Shown here one piece after another: positions 1 to 10,754 of a DNA stretch of 64,000 nucleotides. Under the pieces are notes generated by a model, which was given only the letters and a program-made list of their open reading frames with translations, made no database searches and was not told the DNA's origin. Both the position numbers and the translations under genes were made by a program. The DNA is from Pseudorasbora parva (Eukaryota > Chordata > Actinopteri > Cypriniformes > Gobionidae): assembly GCF_024679245.1 (NCBI RefSeq), contig NC_090182.1, positions 38,357,047 to 38,421,046 of the forward strand, written 5' to 3'. Position 1 is the first letter of the stretch. Each line of letters begins with the position of its first letter.

Positions 1-712
1 ATCTTGTTTAACAATAAATATTAGTTACTTATAATTTCATAATTTTAGGATTACTTAAATAGTATTACAGGTGTCATTAACGTTTTTTTTTTTAATGTGG
101 TTTTTACATTCAAAAACATCATAACTAATAAGTAATAGGCTATTTTCTACACTGGTTTTGAGGCTCTCTCCAAAATGCTGGGTTTTGGTGGGCGTGACGC
201 ACTGGAGACTTGTAAGTAAACACCCACGGCTAGGATTGGATAATATTTGCATATTTAATGAGCTTAAGCTCCCCTGTCAGTTCAGAGAGAGGAGAGAATG
301 AGGAAGAATCTGCAACCGGATTGATTTTCTCGACCACAGGGCTCGTAAACGTCTTTATCAAATAAACACATTTTTTATTTATTTTTTATCGACCTGCGAC
401 TGTTGGGACTATTATTTTTATATTACGCATAGCTCGGAAAATCGGACGATATAAGCGCGAACCGCGAGCACACACATACAAGTTCGGCTCGCACGCCGCC
501 CTTCCGATGTCAGATTGAGAGAGCATAGCAGAATAAGAGATTCATCGGCCTGCCGGGCTTTGTGAGCCCTGGCCCATACGTGTCTGAGTCCAGCGTGCTA
601 AATGTATGCTTAGACATGTACACATAAGCAAAACGATCTATAACAATGCAATACTATTACATGTAAAAAACACAATTTACTCAAATAAGTGTGTTGCACC
701 ATTCATGTCGAT

Positions 713-900
713 TCAAAATCTAGCATCGACCAGAGATTTGTTTACAAACGATCCCACAGTGAAATGAGGTGAACATGTCTTCCCCATGTGAGCTGGAACT
801 TCATTAAATATAAAATTCAACCACTCATTCCTAATATTAGGATCAGAAGGAAGCTTATGCAGCGACTGTGTTCTTCCACAACCAGGTATAGCGCAATATC
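713..900 (-). pseudogene. THAP-type C2CH zinc-finger coding fragment, split by a transposon insertion
   Basis: The minus-strand frame from about 900 down to a TGA at 713-715 encodes a near-complete THAP signature: C-x4-C (RYCAIPGC), a conserved Trp in NEWLNFIF about 20 residues on, then C-x2-H (CSPHF). THAP domains are DNA-binding zinc fingers common in transposases and in host genes derived from them. The frame ends shortly after the NK motif without the usual AVP box. The reading frame upstream of 900 comes from the inserted element. If that 1.6-kb insert and one TTAA copy are ignored, the THAP frame runs back six codons into an ATG at 2518-2520. Best read as a broken transposon gene, not a host THAP gene. 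Confidence 0.65.
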
Positions 901-2505
901 TTAAAGCTACATTGTGTAACTTTTTTAGTTTATTCTTAGTTAAAAACACTTAGTTATTTCAAAAATATATGTGCTTATTAATATATATTTACTTCTTTCA
1001 CGTAATTACTTATTCTCGTAAGTTTATAATATGCCATTGAAAATACATACGGGTGAGGGGTTCAAATGCCGGTCGCCATGTTGACCCTCCATCTTGAAAG
1101 TACATTAGCCAAAGAGGGACATATCCGTAAATTCAAGCTTCGCCTTTCGCGTTTTAACACTCAATGGCACCCTTTCTTTTACTGTCTATGATGGCACCGT
1201 GTCGAATGTGAAGAGGGGGATTGCCATGTTAAAGGGGGGGTGAAATGCTGTTTCATGCATACTGAGCTTTTTACACTGTTAAAGACTTGGATTCCCATCC
1301 TAAACATAGTCAAAGTTTCAAAAACTAATGTTGGACGTTTGATAGAGTATTTCTGTGTCAAAAATACTCCTTCCGGTTTCTCACAAGTTTCGGAGATTTT
1401 TTTTTCGAGTATGGGTCTACTTGACGTTAATAGATCGGAAGGTCCTTGTATGGGCCGTACGGGCTCTTCTCCCGGTAGGGTGCGCGCACGCGTCACTAGC
1501 GCGAGAGAGGAAATGCACGCCGGTAAACAGTAAACTGCTCTCAGCTGCAGATCCAGTCGTCCGTGAACACTAATGTCGGTTATAGTCTGCGCCGCGCTCC
1601 ACTTCATTCCTCCACTTTGACATTAAGCGACTTCAACGCTTCAGCACAGCATTCCGTGAAGGCAGCGATGCATTTGAACCGATTTGAACGCAGAAATGCC
1701 TTAGTCGCATCACCAAGTGGATCTCCACACTCCAAGAAGTGTGTTTTTGACGGAGCCGTCCCAGCGATAAAGGTTCGGTCCTGCTTTGGAAGCAGCCGGT
1801 AAGTAAAACTGCTTCAAATGTCTGTGCTGTTGCTTATCGTCGCATATGTAAACATCAGTAAACGACACGATCGCGTGCTTCGTCATTTAAATGCACTAAC
1901 GGACTTCATTGCTGTTCTATGTAACTTATAACGTTACACTACTCTGACGTGCAAAACCATTTTGCTTGCTACTAAGGTTTGGTCGCATACAATAGTCCAT
2001 AAACCGAATCATGTCATGTTGACAGGCCTCTAAATACAGTACATACCACAGAGACGGACGTCCTGCTGTTGCTGTTTCTATTTCAGCCGCCGAATTAGAT
2101 TCTGGATCATATCTATTAGCTGAGATAGCGATGGGTTTCTCCACGCTTGAGGACATCACCGCTTTGCGCATATGTCATTCTTTAGCTCCGCCCACACGAT
2201 ACGCCTCCAGGCGCTCGTTTTTTTCCGGAAAGACTCGGTACAGCCCATATTTCTTTTACAAATATAATAAAACAAAAGACTTTTCGAAGATATGAAGGAT
2301 GCAATACTACTCTATAGGTACTCAAGATTGACATGAGATTAACTGAAACTGAGTGTTTCACCCCCCCTTTAATCTCGGACTAAATCGGCCACCATAGGAG
2401 TTGAAACGAAATAGGAATTGAAAGGAACAGAAACTAATATTCACTGGATGGTCATATACCTTTTCACCGCTAGATGGGGGAAAATATCACACAGTGTAGC
2501 TTTAA
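901..2505. mobile_element. Middle nested TTAA transposon (TIR AGCTACAYTGTGTRA)
   Basis: TTAA at 901-904 is followed by AGCTACATTGTGTAA. At the other end the inverted copy TTACACTGTGTAGCT-like sequence runs into TTAA at 2502-2505. TTAA duplication with these termini marks a non-autonomous piggyBac- or Kolobok-like element. Without its own internal insertion it would be only about 460 bp (901-1228 plus 2373-2505). I see no transposase in it. It lies inside the THAP element and is therefore younger than that element. Confidence 0.75.
1229..2372. mobile_element. Innermost nested TTAA transposon (TIR AGGGGGGGTGAAA)
   Basis: TTAA (1229-1232) then AGGGGGGGTGAAA; the exact inverse TTTCACCCCCCCT then TTAA (2369-2372). 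Length is 1,144 bp. The flanks join as outer-element sequence when it is removed, so it is the youngest of the three layers. Its interior opens with bases resembling a widespread fish THAP-transposon leader. A short + frame near 1737-1760 encodes SKKCVF, possibly the start of a decayed THAP domain. No intact gene. Confidence 0.75.
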
Positions 2506-2798
2506 TCTTCCTCCATGCATTGTTGTTGACCAGCTGCTAGCGCGAGCCCTCCATGAGTCAGTGGGCGGGTCTACTGAACTACACGTGCTCATTATTCTGT
2601 AGAGGTGGTGTTTCGTCACGCACTGACGTCAGTAGAAGCACAGGACTGTTTGTTGAGCCTGGTGTCTATAAAAGTTTTTATTTGACTAACAAGAAGGTTT
2701 TCAGCTCTGAAACTTAGAGGATATTCTTATATTACCATGACCTTTTATATATCAAAAGCTCAAGGGAAAGTTGATTCCTCAATTCATCACCCCTTTAA
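2506..2798 (-). other. 5' leader of the THAP transposon
   Basis: This stretch separates the right terminus (TTAA 2795-2798) of the THAP element from its putative start codon (ATG on the minus strand, 2520-2518). It holds no other coding sequence that I can see. Its junction with 713-900 is broken by the 901-2505 insertion. Confidence 0.5.
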
Positions 2799-2977
2799 TG
2801 CTACATTGCTATTGATGATTAACTGAAATAAATCCGTAAAAAAGAAAGAAAAGACTGGCCTCATTGCCAGGACATCATACCGGGAACACTATCTATAACA
2901 CCTGATGTACTCGTTATATCATAAGAAGAATGGTATCTATGCTAGTATTAGTCTATCTGTTTATCCAGAGGTTTACT
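2799..2977. other. Unique flank between transposon nest and minisatellite
   Basis: No gene, repeat terminus or motif recognised. Confidence 0.5.
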
Positions 2978-4471
2978 GCAGTCAGCCGTATCCAGGCCGA
3001 ATCCGGATCAGATGGAGGAACTGCACCTAGACACGACCACAACTCATGATGTAGTCAGCTGTATACAGGGCGCACACAGATCAGATGGAGGAACTCCACC
3101 TAGACGTGACCACAACACATGATGTAATCAGCCAGATCAAGACCGTATCCAGATCAGATGGAGGAACTCCACCTAGACATGCCCACAACACATGATGTAA
3201 TCAGCCAGATCCAGACCGTATCCAGATCAGATGGAGGAACTCCACCTAGACATGACCACAACGCATGATGTAATGAGCCAGATCCAGACCGTTTCCAGAT
3301 CAGATGGAGGAAATCCACCTAGACATGACAACAACACATGATGTAATCAGCCAGATCCAGACCATATCCAGATCAGATGGAGGAACTCCACCTAGACATG
3401 ACCACAACACATGATGTAATCAGCCAGATCCAGACCGTTTCCAGATCAGATGGAGGAACTCCACCTAGACATGACCACAACACATGATGTAATGAGCCAG
3501 ATCCAGACCGTATCCAGATCAGATGTAGGAACTCCACCTAGACATGACCACAACACATGATGTAATCAGACAGATCCAGACCGTTTCCAGATCAGATGGA
3601 GGAACTCCACCTAGACATGACCACAACACATGATGTAATCAGCCATATCCAGACCGTATCCAGATCAGATGGAAATCCACCTAGACATGACAACAACACA
3701 TGATGTAATCAGCCAGATCCAGACCGTATCCAGATCAGATGGAGGAAATCCACCTAGACATGACCACAACACATGATGTAATCAACCAGATCCAGACCGT
3801 ATCCAGATCAGATGGAGGAACTCCACCTAGACATGACCACAACATTTGATGTAATCAGCCAGATCCAGACCGTATCCAGATCAGATGGAGGAACTCTACC
3901 TAGACATGACCACAACACATGATGTAATCAGCCAGATCCAGACCGTATCCAGATCAGATGGAGGAAATCCACCTAGACATGACAACAACACATGATGTAA
4001 TCAGCCAGATCCAGACCGTATCCAGATCAGATGGAGGAACTCCACCTAGACATGACCACAACACATGATGTAATCAGCCAGATCCAGACCGTTTCCAGAT
4101 CAGATGGAGGAACTCCACCTAGACATGACAACAACACATGATGTAATCAGCCAGATCCAGACCGTATCCAGATCAGATGGAGGAACTCCACCTAGACATG
4201 ACCACAACACATGATGTAATCAGCCAGATCCAGACCGTTTCCAGATCAGATGGAGGAACTCCACCTAGACATGACAACAACACATGATGTAATCAGCCAG
4301 ATCCAGACCGTATCCAGATCAGATGGAGGAACTCCACCTAGACATGACCACAACACATGATGTAATCAGCCAGATCCAGACCGTATCCAGATCAGATGGA
4401 GGAAATCCGCCTAGACATGACAACAACACATGATGTAATCAGCCAGATCCAGACCGTGTCCAGATCAGATG
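2978..4471. repeat. Minisatellite, 73-bp unit, about 20 copies
   Basis: A 73-bp unit recurs head to tail. Each unit contains GATGTAATCAGCCAGATCCA, then a CAGATCAGATGGAGGAA block and CCACCTAGACATGACCACAA. Copies differ at a few fixed sites: GTATCC or GTTTCC, AACTCC or AAATCC, GACCACAAC or GACAACAAC. From about 4016 to 4380 the variants alternate, giving a 146-bp higher-order dimer. One unit near 3671 lacks a few bases. No long open frame crosses it. It ends where a MITE interrupts, and degenerate units resume beyond. Confidence 0.95.
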
Positions 4472-5199
4472 TACCCCTTTTCCACCAGAATGAACCGGGT
4501 GCTAGTTCAGAGCCAGTGCTAGTGCCAGTTTGTAGTTGGTTCGACTGAGGAGACTTCTAAGAACCATTTGGCTTTCCACATGCTAAGAGCCACGACAGAG
4601 CCAGGTCTTACATCACTGTATACATCTGATCTTTCTCAGCAACGCTAGCGTGGCAGCGAAAAACACAAACACACCAGGCATGTTCTAGATGCATCGGTGC
4701 TGCGCAGAGCGATCTGCGTGTGATATCAAAATACAGCGTGAGCGATTCAAAAGCATAAGGAGTCATTTGCTCTCGCTATTACTTTGATGTCATACGGCGA
4801 TCAGGCTGCATAGCGGCGAACAAACCTCCATCAACAATAGCGAACGTTGCGTTACTAATGATTCACATGACTTTACGACATCATAAATCATCGACATCAA
4901 AACACAGCGAATCCAACGCATTAATGCAGTCGTAAGTATAGATGGTGATTACAAACGAGGAGCTATTAGCTCCATTAGCGGCTATTCAAAAATGGTGGAT
5001 CTTAAGTTTGTGTTCATCTTGCTGACGCGCCCCCAGCACCTAGCGTAATCGGTTGTTACTTCTAGCCCAGCAATATTTTGGTGCTACTTAAGAACCACTT
5101 TTCCTGGCTCGGAGCTGTTGCTTTGGGTATAGAAACACAAAGTACCGATAGGCTCTGGCTCCAAACTAGCACCAGCACTGCCTTGTTGGAAAAGGGGTA
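4472..5199. mobile_element. Non-autonomous DNA transposon inserted in the minisatellite
   Basis: Termini are TACCCCTTTTCCA and its inverse TGGAAAAGGGGTA-like end. About 50 bp of imperfect inverted repeat share GGTGCTAGTT and GAGCCAG blocks. ATG flanks both sides (4469-4471 and 5200-5202), consistent with a 3-bp duplication; a TA duplication inside the ends is the alternative. The 728-bp interior has no open frame of note. Superfamily unassigned. Confidence 0.75.
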
Positions 5200-5297
5200 A
5201 TGGTGGACCTGTGCCTAGACACAACCACAACGCATGATGTAGTCAGCCGGATCCAAATCGGATGGAGGATTTACTTAGACACGACCACAATACATCC
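5200..5297. repeat. Degenerate minisatellite tail
   Basis: Two diverged 73-bp-type units (CCTAGACACAACCACAACGC, then CAGCCGGATCC, then ACTTAGACACGACCACAA) continue the array beyond the MITE, showing the element landed inside the array. Confidence 0.8.
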
Positions 5298-5884
5298 CTG
5301 AAGTGTCTGCAGAGATTGTGTCAACTAGACTCTCATCAATATGACATTCAGTGGCACTTATCCTCAACAAACCAGTCTCCAGCATGATGAATCTGATCTT
5401 CAGCCATTTGGAACTGGATTATTCTGAATGCTCTGATCCAGTGTGACCTCTGACCTGTAATGCTCCCTGAATCATAATCCTTCACTGTTTGCTCGTTGCT
5501 CGCCAGAGGAGAACTGACGTGACATTATCCATTAATTTTACAGACATCCTTTAACTATAATGCAGTGTAAAATTCAAAATACAGGTAAAACGTATAAAAA
5601 AACCCCCACCTATTAATAAAGTGCATTGTGCCCTATCTTTAGAGATTCTATCACTGTATAATTATGCATATTAGCAATTATCCAAAAACAAAAAACAAAA
5701 CAAAAACTATCAAACCTGTCAGCAAGATAATTCCTTTATTTTGAAGTATTGTGTACATTGTAGATGTTGATGCTGTCATTCATTTGAAATTATTTTTTAT
5801 AATTATAATAACATTTTAATATGTTTGCGGTTTAACAAGAATACATTTTAGGTACACATAACACAATAATACAGTAGCAAACAT

Positions 5885-5885
<1 letters not shown>
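5298..5885. other. AT-rich unique sequence upstream of aff2
   Basis: No gene recognised. Short A-rich tracts occur near 5690-5710. Confidence 0.4.
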
Positions 5886-5925
<40 letters not shown>

Positions 5926-5961
5926 GAAAAATGCCCACTATTACTGTTGTATATATTATTG

Positions 5962-5994
<33 letters not shown>
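5886..5994. repeat. (TTA)n and (TTG)n microsatellites
   Basis: About 13 ATT/TTA units (5886-5925) and 11 TTG units (5960-5994) separated by 34 bp. Confidence 0.95.
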
Positions 5995-6149
5995 CTGTTT
6001 TAGGATAAAAGAACAAATACATACTTCTCATTTAATATATACTGGACAGGACAAAAATAGAAGAGAAAAAAAAAATACAATTTCGTTTGGCTATATAAAT
6101 ATGAATGCTAATAACAATTTTTTTTTGAACGAATGAGTTTTAACTTGCA

Positions 6150-6396
6150 TTATTAAAGTGTGTTCACAGGTGATGCATGCTGGACACAGGTGGAGCTGCT
6201 CTGGTTCAAAGTGTTGCGCCGGTCTTTTCAGAATGAGTGACCGCCTCCAGCGAGCCCTGACTCCGCCTTCCGCAGGGCTGCGTGTCGCTGAGCGGAGAGA
6301 GGCAGCGGCAGTGCGAGCTGCGCCGCGCGTCAGTGAGGGAGACGGACAGAGTTCCTGCATATGAGGCCACCGGCACCTCACTGAAACATAGCGACC
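6150..6396 (+). promoter_or_regulatory. aff2: Putative aff2 promoter and 5' UTR, GC-rich
   Basis: Base composition shifts from AT-rich to GC-rich with frequent CpG between about 6230 and 6396, ending at the aff2 start codon. A TATA-like string CTATATAAATA sits at 6091-6101, but vertebrate AFF2-type promoters are CpG-type, so the start site is more likely in the GC-rich block. The human AFF2 leader carries the FRAXE CCG repeat; no CCG run is present here. The exact transcription start cannot be set from sequence. Confidence 0.6.
6361..6384 (+). other. Upstream ORF in the aff2 leader (7 codons)
   Basis: ATG at 6361 opens MRPPAPH and stops at TGA 6382-6384, 12 bases before the aff2 ATG. It is in frame with the main start but closed before it. 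If the transcript starts upstream of 6361, it could lower translation of aff2 by reinitiation control. Its use is inferred only. Confidence 0.4.
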
Positions 6397-6449
6397 ATGG
6401 ACCTATTCGAGTTTGACTTCTTCAGGGACTGGGAGCTGGAACAACAGTG
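6397..6449 (+). CDS. aff2: aff2 (AF4/FMR2 family member 2), first coding exon
   Basis: ATG in a strong Kozak context (GCGACCATGG) opens MDLFEFDFFRDWELEQQ plus two bases TG. It then meets GTACGT, a near-consensus splice donor at 6450. Human AFF2 begins MDLFDFFRDWDLEQQC and its first coding exon ends at the same place; here the split TG codon is completed by the next exon, which would give the Cys. Two extra residues (EF) and a D-to-E change distinguish the fish protein. AFF3 starts differently (MDSFDLALLQEW) and AFF1 and AFF4 have no such segment. AFF proteins are nuclear scaffolds of super elongation complexes; AFF2 is also implicated in RNA binding and splicing. The remaining exons lie beyond the window. 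Confidence 0.88.
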
Positions 6450-6595
6450 GTACGTCCGCGGTCTTTATGTGTTTATGCTCATGCAGTTTATTGAATGAAA
6501 TGTCTTTGTCATGCGCTCCGATCTGACGTGGTCACATTCCGAAATACGAGTGAAACCCATTATGACGCATGATAGCGGCTGTGTCTCAAACCCTG

Positions 6596-6704
6596 GTGAG
6601 CAACCTACCTTGACAGCGCTTTTGGGCATCATAGACGCGTTCCGAACGCGCATTCGCAAAAGCGCCCATGATGTCCAAAAAACGCTGTCTTGGTAGGCAG
6701 CTCG
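6596..6704. repeat. Short inverted repeat in intron 1
   Basis: Left arm GAGCAACCTACCTTGACAGC with TTTTGGGCATCATAG; right arm is its imperfect inverse ending GGTAGGCAGCTCG. The hairpin spans 109 bp, starting 146 bp after exon 1. Similar GGCTGTGTCTCAAA-type ends appear near 39420 and 40490, so it is probably a small relic of a fish MITE. Confidence 0.55.
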
Positions 6705-9454
6705 CTAGTGCTGACTTCTGCTGTCTCCGGTGATGTGACTGTTCTTGTGTTTGTATAGATGGCTTTATAATTGGGATAAACTTTAATTACAGGAGCGCTG
6801 TATTGATGAATTAAGTGTCGATGCATTGAAACTACATAAAAGAAACCAAGTGCCACTTCTTGCTGTTACTTTAAACGCAGAATTTCCAGATTATTAGATC
6901 ATAAATAAAATTATTATGAGTCAAAAGTCCTATAAGTCAAATAGTCACACTTTATATTAATGTTTATGGTTGGGTAATTACATTGAAAGTAATGACTATG
7001 TAATTACAGTTGTTTAGTGTTTTAACTGCAGTGATTTATTATATTTACATTGACACAGTTGTGTGAAGTGTCACCATACAGACATGTGCATTTATTGACT
7101 TATCACTCATTAAATTCCCAGGCCTATTCAACGTGCATTCGTTTGTGCAGGAGTGTAAGAGAGCCTGATATAAATGCAATTTGGGATAAACCTCCACACG
7201 AGTAATGTGACAACTTGGATTCATTTGTTTTCATCCTTAACTTTATAATGCAAACAGAAGTATTTCATATTAGTTTGGCATATTTAGTCGTGGTTGTCAA
7301 TGTGGGCAGTCAGCTATAGCGCCCTCAGCTGGTTAGGGCTATATGTCATTCATGTCTTCATGCACTTTTATCCACCACAACAATATGATTTCAACATAAT
7401 TCTTTGTCTTAAACCTTTGCTGATTTTTGAACAATCTCTATATCCCCACCATGTGGCAGAGCACAGAAACCCACGGAGTGCAGATATGAATATACATACA
7501 AAGCAATATAGTGAGAAAATGAAAACACCTATAACAATAAAACCTCTTGATGCATTCGAGCTTTTATCACTTGACCCATATTAACAAATTGTCATGAGCA
7601 TATGTATGTTGGTTTGGTTGGCTGCTTTTGTCTAGGATGACACAAGTCTTTTTTCCTTTGTTGAGCTGATTTTCAGTTCCTTCACATTTGCAACACCTTG
7701 CGCCTGTTTTACCGTCATTCTTTTGTTTTTTACTCGCTGTCCGGGGGATCATTGAGCTTTTATCAACAGCAGTATGATTCATAGAATATGGTTTTGAGTT
7801 GCCATGTTAGGTGAGCAAATGTTTTTGCTGCTGTATTTGGTCTTGCTTTGTCCCTTCATAATCATTTAGTTCTTTGATTGTTTTTTTTTTTAAAGGACTG
7901 ACACAAATTTTGGCGACATCTGTGAAAATTTTAACATTTAAACATTATCATCCATCAGAGCGACGTTCGAATGCAGTAATATGCCAGTTTTGCGTCTGGG
8001 GACTTATGAATCCTTGTTTGAATTGAGTGATGGCACAGTGGCATGTTGGCTTAAACCGTCTATTGTCTCGTAAGGAGTTTCAAATCACTTTATTTTCTGC
8101 ACTAAAATATAGATAAGAAAACTTAAGGTTAAAGGTTATTTTTATAGGCGGCGTGCTGATATTAAAGGTATTCTCTCTCAGGAACAGCTACGGGCTAGTT
8201 GCTTATTACTTCTGCCGTGGTGGCAATTTTGTCTCTTGTTGCCACATTCATAACCCTGAGCTACCCATTAAGTCTGTGAATATTTATGAGGGTATTTAAA
8301 AAGCCATTTTTGTGTGATAAGTTAGCATGGTCTGGTTTTTAAAGGCAGTGTATCACTATTTTTTTTTTCCTACTGCTGTACATAAACTGTCGACCAACCA
8401 AAAAGGCATTTGAAATGTAGAGCTGGCTAAATAAATACTTGTTCGGTGTTTTCCAGGGATAAATCCGTGTTTCAGAAGCGAGCGTACTATAATAATGCAC
8501 TCATAATTCATTGTCTTTGTGCATTCCTTATCTGATGGCCCTGGGCTGTACTTCAGCAATCATATTGATTTGAATCTGATCTCCCATATGCTGTTTTGGG
8601 CTTGGACACGAGTTGGATGTAATCAAGTCAGATTAGGTGGTGCACAATTCAGTGAGGTGCAAAATGAGTTCGATGGAGAGCGGTGCCTTATTTGTAGACA
8701 AAGGTTAAGCATGGGAGCCACTGAGGCGGTGGGGATTGGGACATGCTTTTCCGTGCTGACACAGCCGTGACATGAATGGCTGCCACAATTATGTTGGCTC
8801 TTCATTTTAACTGAGTCAAATGGCTTTGAAGTGTTTTTTGCGAATATTTTATGAAAACAATTGCTCCTCTCTCAGTGTGTGTTGCTTTGGTAAATCATTT
8901 TGTATTATGAGAGAAGGAGTTAAGTATTTGTCTTAACCAATGGATTTGGATTAGAGGACCTAAGCTATGGTTAATTAGAATTTATATGCCTATATTTTAT
9001 AGGTTTGCACCTTCAGTGGTAATAGAAGACCTCGTAATTAGGTGCAGCCATTTATTGTGACTTTCTTTTCATTTGGCGGCTCTTTATGGCCGTCTTGAGA
9101 GCAGCACCAGGAGGGATTATTCAGTGACTCAGTTGTGCCTTTTTTTCTTGTCACTTGCCCTTTCTCAGCAGGGATTTCTGTCCCAGTAACTCATTTTTAT
9201 ATCCCGTGTGTTAAAATGTGCAAAGCCTTGTAATATTGCTGAATGATAAGTTAACAGAATTTCAGACTCCACGGATTTGGTTTTGTGTATGGAGAACGCT
9301 TTACATTGTCACTATCAATATTCATAAAAGCATTAAATGTTTATTTTTAAATACTTTTTTGCCTATTTTACTAAGACCTCACACTGAACAAAGTGTTTAT
9401 TATCATTAAGGCTGATGAAGATTAAACTGGATTTGCATTCATTAAAGGAATTGC
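6705..9454. other. Intronic sequence without recognised genes
   Basis: Mostly unique, AT-rich. A TTTATATTAATG-type fragment near 6947-7030 resembles the common fish element ending in ACACTTTAT. The stretches 8520-8820 and 8990-9180 are less AT-rich and free of simple repeats; they could be conserved non-coding DNA, but this is a guess. Confidence 0.4.
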
Positions 9455-9819
9455 GGTGGCGCTTTATTTTACTGTCCTGTTTCACATGCACATACTTATT
9501 GTAGTAATTAATATGTGGTTAATATTTAGGTACTAATTCTGAACCTTCCCTTAAACTATGTAGTTATCTTATTATGTTCATGTACTTTATTAATAAGTAC
9601 ACTATGAGTAAAAGGTAAGTGCACGTACTGTAAAAATAAAGTGCAACTGGAATTGCTTGCAAGGGAGCGAAAAACAAGTGGGTAACACTTTATTTTGCAG
9701 TATCCTTAGTTGTAACACATACCTACTAACAGTAAATTATGTATAATTACTGCGGCTGTCAATTAAACATGTTAAATAATTAGTTTTAAAATTATTCATG
9801 CATTTAACACACCCTCCCT

Positions 9820-10539
9820 AGCCTGACGTGGTCATACTCAATTCTAGTCAGATTATGAGTCTGAAACTGCTCCATTGGGCTGTGATTATGGGGCGTGTTT
9901 CAACCGAACAGGAAAGACATCAATTGGATAGACCTACAACCAATCAGAGCAAAGAAGTGACGCATTGTCAAATGTCAACATAGTTCAACTGCACTGTGTT
10001 GCCAAGTCCACGTTTTTTTCCCTGCGGGTTGTTTTCTATGTCCTCGGGTTGAAGCGACTATTATGTGATATATAGACCCATGAGTGCGAATTTTAGCAGG
10101 CAACCTTGCCAAAATAACACATTTTACCCCCCAAACGCCATTTTCCCCCCGGAGAACCCCCCGAGAAGCTATTGTTTAGGGCTAGTAGTTGGCGGGTTTT
10201 GTTGTAAAAACTTGGCAACCCTGTCTGCACACGTGCTTAAATCAGGCTGGAATACACGATCTTTGCCAGTGTTGTAAAAAAATAAAATATTTTAATGATA
10301 CACAGAGTACTTACCCAACATGATCATCATTTCTGAGAGAAATTGTGAAGGTGAATGCAGATACAAACAAGCTCTCCGTTTAGGATTAGAACAAATATAA
10401 TCCAAGCCCGCCCTGATGATTTCATTGGTTCGAACAGTTTCTGTTCGGAGATAATTACTCCTCTATGTAGCAAGGCCAGACAGAACTGCCAGACCTAAAA
10501 ATGTTGTGGGCGGGGCTATGTTCGGCTGGCATCCAGGCT
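9820..10539. mobile_element. AGCCTG-ended DNA element with 11-bp target duplication
   Basis: Ends AGCCTGACGTGG and its inverse ATCCAGGCT. Perfect duplications ACACCCTCCCT occur at 9809-9819 and 10540-10550. Length 720 bp. The perfect duplication suggests a recent insertion. A 70-codon + frame inside is not recognised. Superfamily not assigned. Confidence 0.75.
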
Positions 10540-10754
10540 ACACCCTCCCTACCCCAGTCCTAGATTTCATAAAGTTGATTGGTGATGTACATGATGCAGG
10601 GCAACAACTCACTGCATGATGGAGCCTATAGAAAGCTGTAAGGATGGCACTAAAATTCAGTTTTTGTCTCATATTTAGATCATATGATAAAGTTAGAGTC
10701 CCCCTGTGATGAAAATCAAGTGTTTAGTGTTGTTTATTCACTGCTCAGTCAGAA

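Larger units (their letters stand above)
1..2798 (-). mobile_element. TTAA-flanked DNA transposon carrying a THAP gene, left end outside the window, interrupted by two nested elements
   Basis: The right end reads, on the minus strand, TTAA followed by AGGGGTGATGAATTG (TTAA at 2795-2798). Going left it holds a leader-like stretch to 2506, then a 1.6-kb younger insertion (901-2505), then a THAP zinc-finger coding stretch (713-900) and further element-like sequence to the left edge. TTAA target duplications are known for the piggyBac and Kolobok superfamilies. Kolobok transposases carry THAP domains, so Kolobok is my favoured guess. The left terminus is not in the window, so total length and the presence of a full transposase are unknown. 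Confidence 0.6.

Noticed and set aside
2978..4471. Regular direct repeats resembling a CRISPR array
   Set aside because: The whole 73-bp unit repeats, with no unique spacers; this is a vertebrate minisatellite.
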